Source: Nematostella vectensis
Taxonomy: Eukaryota; Cnidaria; Anthozoa; Actiniaria; Edwardsiidae
Assembly (NCBI RefSeq): GCF_932526225.1
Contig: NC_064039.1
Coordinates: 12,790,139-12,854,138 of the forward strand
Length of the DNA: 64,000 bases
Reading direction: 5' to 3'
In this document: one piece after another, positions 37,576 through 49,100 of the stretch
Numbering within the stretch: the first letter of the stretch is position 1
Layout: each line of letters begins with the position of its first letter
Made by a program: the position numbers and the translations under genes
The notes under the pieces: model-generated
Databases searched by the model: none
What the model saw: the letters and a program-made list of their open reading frames with translations, nothing else
What the model was told of the DNA's origin: nothing

Positions 37576-38328
37576 GAAATTAACATTCGGCCGTTTTGTG
37601 TGTGTGTGTGTGTGTGTGGGGGGGGGATGCGTTCCCACCCCCTACACCCCCCTGGGTAATGCGTGTTTTCCAGCTTTGTCCCGTGTACCAGAGAGAATCA
37701 TACACTCCTGCCCGTACCCATGGCAAAAGCCCTCTTTCCAATACTTAACCTGAGCCCATTAGGCCCATTGCTATCGAGAGTGGGCGCTGCCCCCACCCCC
37801 CCCCCCCCCCCCCTGCCCCTTCCCTTCCGCCGCCCCTGCAGAAACGCGCCACATTCTTCGCTCGAAACTCCACCGTAACGCTTGATACGCAGCGGCCACA
37901 TCTCTCAAGAAGGGTCTACGCTGGTGTGATATGTCTTCTTAATGAATACTGATTATGAAAGCAGTCCATCTATCACTTTGGAGACGAGTATTTAGTGGCT
38001 ATTTTATGCTCCCGCTCAATGCAGAGCGACTCAAAGAAACCAATTATTTCCAATAACAACGTCAATTCATTCGAAATTGTTAATTTGAATTTTTCTTGCG
38101 TATAAACTTTTGTATTTTCAATAATAAACAATAACAAAGTAGTGGTTGATCGACATTCTTTAATGAATGCTGATTTTTGAAGGAACAAAAGGTCCATCTA
38201 TCTCTGAGGAGACGAGGACTTAGTGGCCCTCCATTTATTAGCCCATATCCCTTCCAGGGCCGGCATTCTAACAAAAGTTCAAATGGACAAAAGTTCGAAT
38301 GAATGGGGGAAATATGAAAATTATTGAC
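37576..38328. other. Intergenic, no gene seen
   Basis: Holds the (TG)n tract, G- and C-runs, and two diverged direct copies of a segment with TTAATGAAT, CTGATT and GTCCATCTATC (about 37938-37995 and 38159-38225). No open frame is credible. Confidence 0.5.
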
Positions 38329-38401
38329 TGGTCAGTGAGAGGCTCGAACTCTCGACCTCCGCGTTATCAGCACGGCGCTCTGCCGACTGAGCTAACGGAC
38401 C
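38329..38401 (-). tRNA. tRNA-Ile (anticodon GAT), or tRNA-derived element
   Basis: Read on the minus strand, the 73 bases fold as a tRNA. The seven-base acceptor stem has one C-T mismatch. The D arm is GCTC/GAGC, the anticodon stem is CCGTG/CGCGG, the loop CTGATAA gives anticodon GAT, and the T arm is GAGAG-TTCGAGC-CTCTC with a discriminator A. Internal promoter A (TAGCTCAGTCGG) and B (GTTCGAGCC) boxes are intact, and TTTT lies about nine bases downstream as a Pol III terminator. There is no intron. Eukaryotic isoleucine tRNAs usually have AAT, so GAT is uncommon. The acceptor mismatch leaves open that it is a tRNA-derived repeat. Confidence 0.75.
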
Positions 38402-38549
38402 AACTTTAGCGGCCTGTTGATTTGAATAAATATAAATGTCTTTGCGCACGACTGGTATCCAAATATGGTAAAATTATGCAATAGAAAGTCACGAGACCAG
38501 TGCCTTGTAATATCAGCACGAGTTGCATACATTATCACATTTCACTCCT

Positions 38550-41500
38550 ATGGCAAACAATTTCCTCAAACAGGGCGACGTTTACGTCCTACTTTTTATT
38601 TCTCTCATCATTATCTTGTGCCCCGAAAACTCAAAATGTGAACCACGTCTGTTAGGATTAGCTCCAGCGGATGGTTCCAGCTCGGTCCAAGGCGGATTGT
38701 TGAAAGTTGTCGCGGGAAAATCAACAACGGTGAAGCTGTATGGGTTAGAATTTGAACCCGGGATTCTAGTGTCATTTACCGCTAAAGCTGCTAAAACTGG
38801 AGAAAATTGTGATAACGACAGACAGACATTGCCTGTGAACCTTACACTGCATGAAACTTCGAGTAGCATCGGATTTGTAACCGTGAATTTGCCGTATTTG
38901 AAGGAAAAGTCCTATTTCGTCTGCTTGAAAGCAACGAACTCCTCTAGATCGCAATGGGTGCACCAAGGCTCGAACGGACACAGCTTGGAGATCGGCACCG
39001 CAGAACCAGATCCCTTACCTTTATGGCTGAAAATAGCCTTCATTATTATTCTCATTTCTTTGTCTGGATTGTTTTCTGGGCTGAATCTGGGACTTATGGC
39101 GCTGGATCCCACCGAGTTGAAAATAGTTATAAACAGTGGTTCACCCAGTGAGCAGAAGTATGCCAAGAAAATCGATCCAATTCGAAGACATGGCAACTAC
39201 CTTCTTTGCACTCTACTGTTTGGAAATGTCCTTGTGAATACTTCGTTTACAGTGTTGCTGGACTCCCTGATTGGAAATGGTATAGTGGCAGTTCTTGGAT
39301 CTACTGCTGGAATTGTTATTTTTGGTGAAATTGTTCCCCAAAGTGTTTGTTCAAGGCACGGTCTTAAAGTAGGTGCAACGACTATATGGATTACTAAAAT
39401 TTTCATGTTTTTAACGTTTCCCTTATCATACCCAATCAGTAGGATCTTAGATTGTGTTCTTGGTAAAGAATTGGGCACTATCTATAACAAGAAACAGTTA
39501 CTGGAAATGATTAAAGTAACTGATGAGTACAATGACCTTGAAGAAGACGAGATGAACATAATCTCAGGAGCCCTGAACTACAGGAACAAGACTGTTCAGG
39601 AGGTCATGACTAGACTGGAGGACTGCTTTTTGGTGAATGTTAACTCAGCTCTGGATTTTAGGACGATGGCATGGATTATGCAATCTGGTCATAGTCGTAT
39701 ACCAGTATACGAAGATGAACGCCACAATGTGGTTGGTCTGTTGTTTGTAAAAGATTTAGCTTTTGTTGACCCAGACGATTGCACCCCATTGCAAACTGTC
39801 ATCAAGTTCTACAATCATCCAGTGCAGAGGGTGTTTGACGACACTCATTTAGATGTGCTTCTAGAGGAGTTCAAGAAAAAGCACTCCCACCTTGCGATCG
39901 TTGAACGAGTCAATGATAAGGGGGAGGGAGACCCATTCTATGAAGCCATAGGCATTGTCACACTGGAGGATATCTTGGAGGAGATTATTCAGTCAGAAAT
40001 TGTAGATGAAACTGATGTATACTGTAAGTATTAGTTATATATTATATTATTATATTTTATTATTGAATTCATGTTTTCAGCAAAACTGAAATCCATCTTG
40101 TTCGTTTCGTCGTTGTCAAATTACATTTTTTTCCCACATCGCTCTGTTAGGAATGATTTCCTTTCATTTATTTCATGTTAATATTAGTTTGCAGGTGTGT
40201 TGTGGAAAACCATAAACCTAAAGCGACCCATAGCCCATTAATTTATTATTGATCTTCCATACCAGTATATTCCCCTGCTCATGAAACATTTCCCATTTGC
40301 TAATCAATTTTCGTTATTATTTCTCTGCCTTTCAGTTTAATGTCATTCAATTATACATAAACCCTGCATTATGTTTTCTGTTTGTTTCATTTTCATACAT
40401 TACTATATTTTGCAAGAAAATAGCTTCCTGTTTGTAATTCAGCAGAGAAGTACACTTATAAAACTATTATTTCCTTTGCTCTCCAAATGTCAGATTCTTT
40501 TTAATAATGTGTTAATACAGATTTGATGTTTTAACTGTTTTTTTTTTTAGTGAAGGCTACTAATTTTTTATATACATATATTATGTTGTATATACAAGCT
40601 TGCATTATGCTGAAATTTCAATGTTTGATGAGCAATATTGTTTTCTTTCAGTGGATAACAAGTCAGGCAAGGTGGTACCGGGAAGAAAACCAGACTTTGC
40701 GTTCTTCTCTCAAGATCGTGAGAGAGTCAAGATTTCTCCACAGTTGGCTCTTGCCGTGTTCCAGTACCTGTCTACAGGTATCTACTTTTTATCTTCTTTA
40801 CACCCGGGACCAAGTTTTGACTGTGTAACTTAAAGTTAGCAAAACAAATACAAATTTTAACTATAATTGCTCTACCATTGTTTGGTAGAACATCTCTAGT
40901 AAGATGAAATTTTGTGACAGTGGCCAAGTGAAATCGTGGCTTTATCTTTTCTTTTCTGAGTTACAATTATTATTTATAACAAAGGTAATATCAGTCCTCT
41001 ATAAGAGAAGAGCTCTGTTATTTATTATCATTCCTGTCTCATGTTTTTAGCTGTGGATGTTTTCCACGAGGATATCATCTCAACTGCTGTCCTAAAGCGG
41101 CTGATTGAACAAGACATCATCACTGAGATCCAACTGGGTGACAAATCAGACAAAAAAGAAGTGTACCTCTACAAGCGTGGCACCCCTGCTGATTTTTTTG
41201 TGTTGATCCTTCAAGGCAAAGTTGAAGTGAATGTTGGCCAAGAACAGTTTGTATTTGAGGAGGGTCCCTTCACCCACTTTGGCGGGATGGCGCTAGTCAA
41301 CTCGTCCAACATACATGGTAGTACCAAGACCCTTGCGCAGTATGTGCCTGACTATACTGTGCGTGCGATGTCAGATTTGACATATATCAAGGTGCCAAGG
41401 GCGATGTATTGGCGTGCGAAGCGTGCTACCATGATGGAAAGACAACAGGGCACGGAATTGGGGAGTGAGATCTTTAACGACATTCAGCAGTCCATCACTG

Positions 41501-41682
41501 CTGCCAAACAACAGGAGGCAGATGCCACGTCGTCTAATGAAGTGGCTCCACCTCTAACAGATAGTGTCTCAAAGACTGATGATGATAATAAAGCAGACAT
41601 ACTTCTTGTTGACGTGCCTGAACACCACATCGCTGATGATGCACCGGACACAGCACTGCTGAATCAAGAAACTGGGTTATAA
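38550..41682 (+). CDS. CNNM: CNNM / ancient conserved domain protein (Mg2+ transport mediator)
   Basis: Three exons, 38550-40023, 40652-40777 and 41051-41682, all GT-AG with phase 1 junctions, give 743 residues. I take the first ATG at 38550; the frame is open 27 bases further up but only from a TTG. Order of parts: hydrophobic signal or anchor (about 12-23), extracellular beta-rich region with NLT and NSS sites (30-150), and a DUF21 membrane domain (about 155-335). The membrane domain has [33 protein letters not shown] and [20 protein letters not shown] pair follows (about 345-490; [46 protein letters not shown]). A cyclic-nucleotide-binding-like domain lies in exon 3 ([19 protein letters not shown]). 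The tail is acidic. This is the full vertebrate CNNM2/CNNM4 layout. CNNM proteins sit in the basolateral plasma membrane and govern Mg2+ efflux, binding Mg-ATP at the CBS pair. Which paralogue it matches is not determined. Confidence 0.95.
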
Positions 41683-43191
41683 TGCCTTTATTAGTTCTCT
41701 TGTTTGTTTAAGATGTTGTTGTTGATTATGCAGAAGTGAGAAATACATTGTTATCCTGCTCAGAACTGCAAGTCACCTGAGACATGCCAAGATAGATGAT
41801 GAAATTACTTTATAGAATTGAGATTTATAGAATAACAATTAATACTTTTTAATATACTCAATTGAGTATTAAGAGTAATTAAGTACATGGGTAATTCCAT
41901 TCCTTTAAACAAATTACTGTACATCTAGAATTTCTATTTTTTTAAATTCCTTTTGTTTTGCTATATTCTGAGAGTTCTAGTGGAAATGGTAATACTTCAA
42001 AAATGATATTCTGATCCTTTGGAAAGGAAAATTAATTTGAGATCATCAGTGATCCCTGAGTACTCACAAACTCATGCTGTTATTATTAAGTTTAGTTACA
42101 GCCACATCCAGCAAATTAGGTATCAGAGGAGTTGTTAATCAGAAGCAGCGATTGACATTCATTATCTAAAAAAATAAAAAATTGAGTTAGATGACATCAT
42201 ACGTGGTTGTCTGGTGAAGCAATTGGCATGAATTGATTAGGTTTAAATTCCATTTGTTTACATTTGTCACCCAAAGAGGTCAATTACCATATAGTTGATC
42301 TTTTTATGGATGGACCATTGAAAAATCTTGTGAGTGTATTGGGGGAGGGGGGGGGGGGGGGCGCAGGGAGTTGCACACAAATAACCTGCAAGCTTTTACA
42401 AACAAACAAAACTACTAGTGCACTTGTCACCCAAAAACGTGTATACAGTTAAAAAGGAAAGAAAAACACAAAAATTATGTTTGAAAAAAATATATCCTGC
42501 ACACAAAAAAAGCTGCAACCATGCATCAGATTTTCTAATGGTCTGTCCATGGAGAATGGAAGAATTAGATTCTATATTGTAAAATAGAATGAATATGTTG
42601 TGTTGATGCTCTTCATTGCGTCTCTGTCATAAGGCTGATTTATATCAAGCGAGAAAAATTTAACTCTTGCTTGTTGTTGGTCCACCTCTTCAAGAAGAAA
42701 TGCGAGCTAGTTGAGCTAGTAACACGGACAGTAATAAGTAAGTGGGGTTTATAATATTCTTACTCAGATTCAGGAGCTCCGGTTCCAAATTTTTACCTAA
42801 CATTAAAATATCTAGTGTCAGTCAAATGGATTTTTTTCCTGTTTGTATTTATTTATTTTTTTTTTGCACCAAGTTGCCTTGCTTTATATTTTTTGGTCAC
42901 AGGCTGTATAAATCGAGCCTATTGTGGTAGTATCGTCTATACTCATTAGTAAAGCTGTATGTTCAGTATGGCTATATTTTTAGAGCCCCTTGAATTTTCA
43001 GTTTGGCTATATTTAGAGCCCCTTGTATTTATCACGGCAAAGGAACGCGCTGATTGGCTATTGGACATTATGGGTACCGGTCACGTGGTCAGTTTTGGAA
43101 TATTTTCCTGTGGAGTCGGCCTACAAATCCACTCAAAATCGTGCCCAAATTTCGAGTTTGTGCTGAAAAATACTTCTAGATACCGGCGAAA
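41683..43191. other. CNNM 3' region and alpha-catenin upstream region
   Basis: An AATAAA at 42173-42178 could end the CNNM transcript. A G-run lies near 42342-42361. At 42967-43024 a segment ending GGCTATATTT(TT)AGAGCCCCTTG occurs twice in tandem, about 230 and 170 bases before the alpha-catenin start codon. No gene is seen. Confidence 0.45.
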
Positions 43192-46100
43192 ATGAGTCGG
43201 ACGGCCTACCAAGCTAGTGGAGACGTGAAAGTTGAGCATCATAAAGTAAAATGGGACCCGAAGACTCTGGAAATTCGAACTCATTCGGTGGAAAAAGCAC
43301 TCGAGCCTCTGGTTCACCAGGCGAGTTGTTTACTTCTTGATATTTGGAATTTGGTTGAGTTTGTGGTCGCTATCGAGTAGAAGACTTTACCAAAGTCAAA
43401 AGAAAATCACATAGAAGATAATGTGGGCAACATTTAACTGCTATTATGCCTGAATAAGCCTTGTTTATGGCAGATTTTGCAGCGAAAATTGACAAACTAT
43501 GTGAGGAATTTAGCGTCTTGCAAACCACTGAGAACAACTGTTACACAGTCGAAATATATTTTTACCCATTTCACTTTGAGAACTGTCGTTTTGGTAATTT
43601 AAAGTGTTAGTAATGGTCTTAATATGTACTGGCACCTAGTTGTGGCTATATTTCTACCGTGTCTGAAGTGTAATATCAATGTTTTATGTGTGGGTGCGGC
43701 GTAGACTCTTCAAATCATCGTTGTCTTGTGCTGGCTTCCTGCCGCTTTTTATAGATTTGATGCCTTCGCGATAACTTTGAAAACTTTGCTGTATTTAAAG
43801 AATGTGGACAGTTAAGATGTATTCGATTGGGTGCTTCTCGGTTTGAAACATTCTCTGCGTGTGTGCAATTTGTCCCGTAAAAACATTTATTAACCGTAAA
43901 CCCGCCGCTGTGATTGTTATAAAACAATGACATGACACCCCAGTATCGTAAAATTTCGCACGGTTGTTTCTCCCCTGCCATTATCCATTATTCCCTTTTT
44001 CCTGCTATTTTTTAATTGATTGAAAGAGGTTAAAAATGGCAGTATAGATGATATCATCGACGTAAAAGCTTTATGAATATTTGAAGAAGAAAAACATTCG
44101 ATCACAAATGTTCTAGAATAATGTAGACCCAATGATCCTGTGGGCCGAACCCACCAAATTGAATTCAGGCTCGTAGCCAGATTTTGTCATTCTTCAATAG
44201 TAATGACCGCGTCGTGAAGGCTGTAGAGGAGCGAGTGCACATGTCCCTGTATTTGCCCCAGCTATGTGTTTGGATTTTTATGTTTCTTTTATTATTTTAT
44301 TTTATTTGTCTTCTTCTTTGATTTGAGGGGGATTCCGTTTCCTGTACAACAAAGTATTGGGTTACTGTGTTCTTTTTTGATAAACAGCAAACTATTTAGG
44401 GAAGCGGAGGCAATGCTCTTGTTCCAGAATTCCCATTCAGATTTTATATAGTATAGCACTGGTACAGTAGCTTATATGAACAGTGCCTTCGTTGTCCATT
44501 ATTTACCATACAATATTCACAATCCCTCAGGTGACAACTCTGGTAAACCAGCCAAAGAAGAGAAGTTCCAAGGTGGGCAAGTCCAAAAATGCCCACAAAC
44601 TGGCCCAGGATATTGAGGATGCCACAGTACGCCTGATCAAGACTGGGGAGTCGATCTCTAAGGATTTCCCGGAGATCCGAGAGGAGATGATTGCAGCTTG
44701 CAAAGATTGCCGAGGGGCTGGTAAGGGAGGATTATTTGGGGAAATTGGTGGTAAATGTAGTATGTAACTTGTTTTTTTTACCATTTTTTCATCTAGTAGA
44801 AAAGAGTGAATATGGTATGTTTAAAAAAATTAACGACATTCAAAGCTGGGCCTAGCATTATTTTTTTGTGGAATTTCATGGATTTTTTTTTTTATTGTTA
44901 TTTTTTTTCTGGTAATTTATACATAGGGCCCACAAATGGTCTTTGGCAAGCACTTGCGAGTTTGCGAGCACCCCGTTTTTTTATGCAAGACCGAGCATTT
45001 TAAGTTTTTGAATAAATCAAGCAGCGAGCACATCGAAAAATACAATGCGAGCGCGGAAAAAAATGTGTGAGCATGCGAAAATTAGCCGAAGTTTGCTTTT
45101 ACCCTTTCAGTGCCCCCCCTTGAATAATAAGTTAGTTCCTATTACAAATGTATAAAATATTCTATATGTAGGTGATACCATGCACATCAGCTCCAAGGAG
45201 TTTGCCGATGACCCATGCACATCCACCAAGCGCATGACCATGGTGCGTGCAGCCCGTGCGCTGCTCTCATCTGTGACCAGACTCTTGTGTGTTGCTGATA
45301 TGGCCGATGTGTGCAGACTGCTGGCTTCACTGAAACTGGTAGGCAACCAATGCGATTTGCCATTCCCATGTCTTCCCCCACAACTCTTTGCGACCCACCC
45401 GTGAAACTGAGGTCAGTAGGCAAAATTGTAAACAAGATGGCGTAGTTTGCCCCCTGATCTCAGTTTCATGTGTGTTTCGCAAATGCACAGCCACGCCCTT
45501 ACTGGTCATTTCCTTATATTTTTTGAAAATATTGGGGGAGCATGTGCCCCCAGTGCACCACCCCCTGCTATAGCCCTGATAGAGGATTTGATTTATCACT
45601 TATGGATTTGAATACCTGTTTCCATCTTCTAAGTGTTATTCTTGTGATATTCCTATTATAGGTCGAGCGACGTCTGAAGGATCTTGAAGGGGCCAGCAAC
45701 ACAGCAGACCTGCTAAACTCCTTTAAGAACCTGGGCAATGACCTGATGAACCTTGCCCAACTCTCAGGAAGGAGACAAGCTGTAAGTTATTTCACACACC
45801 CTGAGAACCTAACTATATTTATGCATATGACCCACTTTAGGTGCAAACTGCACAAGGTTTTGTGTTTTATTTTGTTTTCACCACATATTCACTTTCTGGA
45901 GCAAACTTTTTTCTCTCTCTTAAATTAAAGAACAATAATTTTCAATCTCTGTTTTTTGTTTTAATGATCCTTGAAAATCCAAGTCTGTATTACATGGGTA
46001 ATATATTATTCATTGGTTAACATAATGAATACAAAGTAGGCAATGTTATGAAGTATTGGTTAATAGGAAAAGAAGTTTCACCCCCATACCCATGAATACT

Positions 46101-49100
46101 TTCATTTTTGCTTCCTCAGGATCTTAAAGATCCATTACGCCGTGATGAGATGGCTGCTGCTAGGGCTATTTTGAAAGATGCAAGCAAAATGCTTCTATCT
46201 TCTTCCAAGGTGAGGTTGTTTTGGTGCTAGAAAAAGAAGAAAAATCAAAAATAAAATGAAGAAAAAGAAGAAAAAAAAGTGAGTCAATTTTTTTATTGCG
46301 TGTTTAGGCCTATGTTCGCCATCCAGAAGTGGCTTCTGCCAAAGCCAACCGAGACTTCATAATTAGCCAGATGAATGAGGCAGTCAATTCCATCTCTGGC
46401 ACTGCGCAAGCCACAGGACCCAGTGAGCCACATCCCTTAGAGACCTCAGGCGCACTGGCCAAGGCACTGGATGACTTTGATGTGAGTTTATCGGATTATG
46501 AATATAGTTATGCAATTTATTAGTCTAGATAAATGTTAAAATTTATATACCGCTGGTAACAAGCTGAATAGTGGCAGTCAGTTTTGCATAAGTGTTATCT
46601 TTAGTTAATTAGTGACTTCATTTTCAGAGTCAAGTTGTGATGGATCCAGCGTCATACTCTGAGAAGAGGACACGCCCAAGCCTTGAGGAGCAGCTGGAGA
46701 AAATCATCAGTGGTGCAGCACGACTGGCAGATGCCGACTGTACCCGGGACAACACTCGTGACAGGATTATTGCAGAGTGCAATGCTGTGCGGCAGGCGCT
46801 GCAGGATCTTCTGTCAGAGTACATGAGCCATGTGAGTACCATAGGTGGCCCAACATGACACACCCATTACAAACAGCTCTGATACTAATACAAGGAGATT
46901 ATAGTATCTGCTGCTCCTGTTTTCCTCATAGAACTCTGCCATCTGCTCAGAGAAATGGATTTGAAATTTGTGAGATAAAGGCTCCATTCCCTTTAAAATG
47001 ATTTGAGATTTTTTTTATCTTTGTAATTTTCTGCATTTGTCCACAAGTGCGTTCTGAAAGAAAACACTTTTTTTACCCTTATCTTCTAAATTGTATTCTT
47101 TTGAAAAATACCAAAAGAATAGATTACCACAGTGAACGAGTTCCATGGCTTCGTTACACATCTCTAAGTGCATATCCATATAATCTAATTTTGTCTACCT
47201 CTAGGCTGGCGGTAAGAAGAAAGCCGTCCCTGGAGGGCCGCTGGACAAGGCTATAGAGAAGATGTGCAACAAGACAAGTGGACTCAGGGGACAGGTTAGC
47301 AGACAGAAAACATGAAGATATGATAATAGAAAAGCAACACAAGCAACCACTTGCTTCCAATCAGAATACCTGCAGTACACACTCTATGCAGTGCCTTACC
47401 CTGTAGACTTTGTTTTGGATTCATATCTCAGAACCCCGTTTTTGAGTAAAGTAGAATCCCCTGTGATTACAAATTCTAGGTATACCCTTTTTAAAAATGT
47501 CTTGTCTTCTGTTTTTAACCCGCTGTTTTAAACCCTAAAAAATATTCTGGGTGTTCCTTCTATTCATTCACTCTTATCCCATCAATAATGATCACCTTCA
47601 TCAAAGTGTGCTGTACTTGCTCATAAACTCAGTCTCTCTTACTATTTATTGTTATACCTTCAGCTGCGTAAGGCTGTGGTGGACAATGTTGCAGATTCCT
47701 TCCTTGAGACCAGTCTCCCTCTGCTGATGATGATAGAGGCTGCACAGGCTGGGAACGAGAGGGAAGTAGAAGAGTGTGCTAAGCTCTTCCTTAATCATGC
47801 TGCCAAACTTGAAGAGGTGTGTTTCACCCATATTATACATTTTACTTGTCGTGCTAATGTGGGGATTTCAGAAAGTCCATAGCAATTTCCAGGATAATGA
47901 ATTGAAATGAATGTGTTGTTATGGTTATATTGATTTTCCTGAAGACTGCAGAAGAACAGTAATATAATATAATTGGTACATTATCATCGCAAAAATATAC
48001 AACCCAAAATAGTATGCTTCCTCAATTTCCCTATTATTTAATTAATGGATAAGGAGGAATGAAGTACATATGTAACATTGTCACTTGCAGAAGCATGTAT
48101 CCAACCCTACTTTGCTTGCAAAAGAAACAACACCCTTGACTTTGTGTGTCATGCGATCTTGCATGAGAAATACAGTACAAAGTTACAGCTTGCTAGCAAG
48201 TTACAGCATTGTGAATAGTAGATGCTTCATTGTGTCATCTCAGTCTCTTATTGCTTTATTAATTTACATCTAGTTCTACAATACTTTCTTTGTCACTGAA
48301 TTACCACGAAAGCATTAAATGGTTTACTCCTGGTTACTAAAAGTCACAACTTTGTCTCATCCCAGGTTGCTACCCTGGCCTGCTCCATGTCTAATAACCC
48401 CGAGAAGGTTAAGATGGTCAGAATTGCAGCTAGGCACATCCGGGCTCTAGCTCCCCAGGTACAGTATGCATACCAGAAACAACATGACAGCCATAGATTT
48501 TCGTCAAAATAATGCGTGACAGAGGAACAGAGCAATAAAATATTGTATGTCCATTATATGGCATCCCTTGGGACCAAGACAAGTGACCAATTTAAAAAAA
48601 AGAGGCATGTATAAAATGCAATTTAGCAAATGCTGGTTCTCAATGAAATTGACATCGAGTAGAGGGTAAGATTGTTAATTCAATTTATTTTTTTAACAAT
48701 CTTTTTTTTAAATGAGATTTTGGGCTCAGTGAGTGATCAGAGTTCCAATGAAAGAATCGAGCTAATAGTATATTTATACATAAGTGGTATACATTTTTAA
48801 TATAAAGACAGTAATTTGTACTCAGTTATGCTCTCTCTAAGGTTTTCTCTTGTATTTGTCTCATATACTGTTCTCTGGTTGCAGGTGGTAAATGCTGCAC
48901 GCACCCTTGCCGCCAGGCCCCATAGTAAGGTTGCTCGGGAGAACATGGACGTGTTCAAGGATGCCTGGGAGAAGCAGGTCCGAGTGCTGACTGAAGCTGT
49001 GGATGATGTCACCAACATTGATGACTTTCTTGCTGCGGCAGGTACAGTATATTACTCTGTTTTAGCCGAGACAATGATCTGATAGAATCTATGCTCTCCC

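Noticed and set aside
38523..38549. Upstream TTG start for CNNM
   Set aside because: Animal nuclear genes start at ATG; the first ATG in this frame is at 38550.
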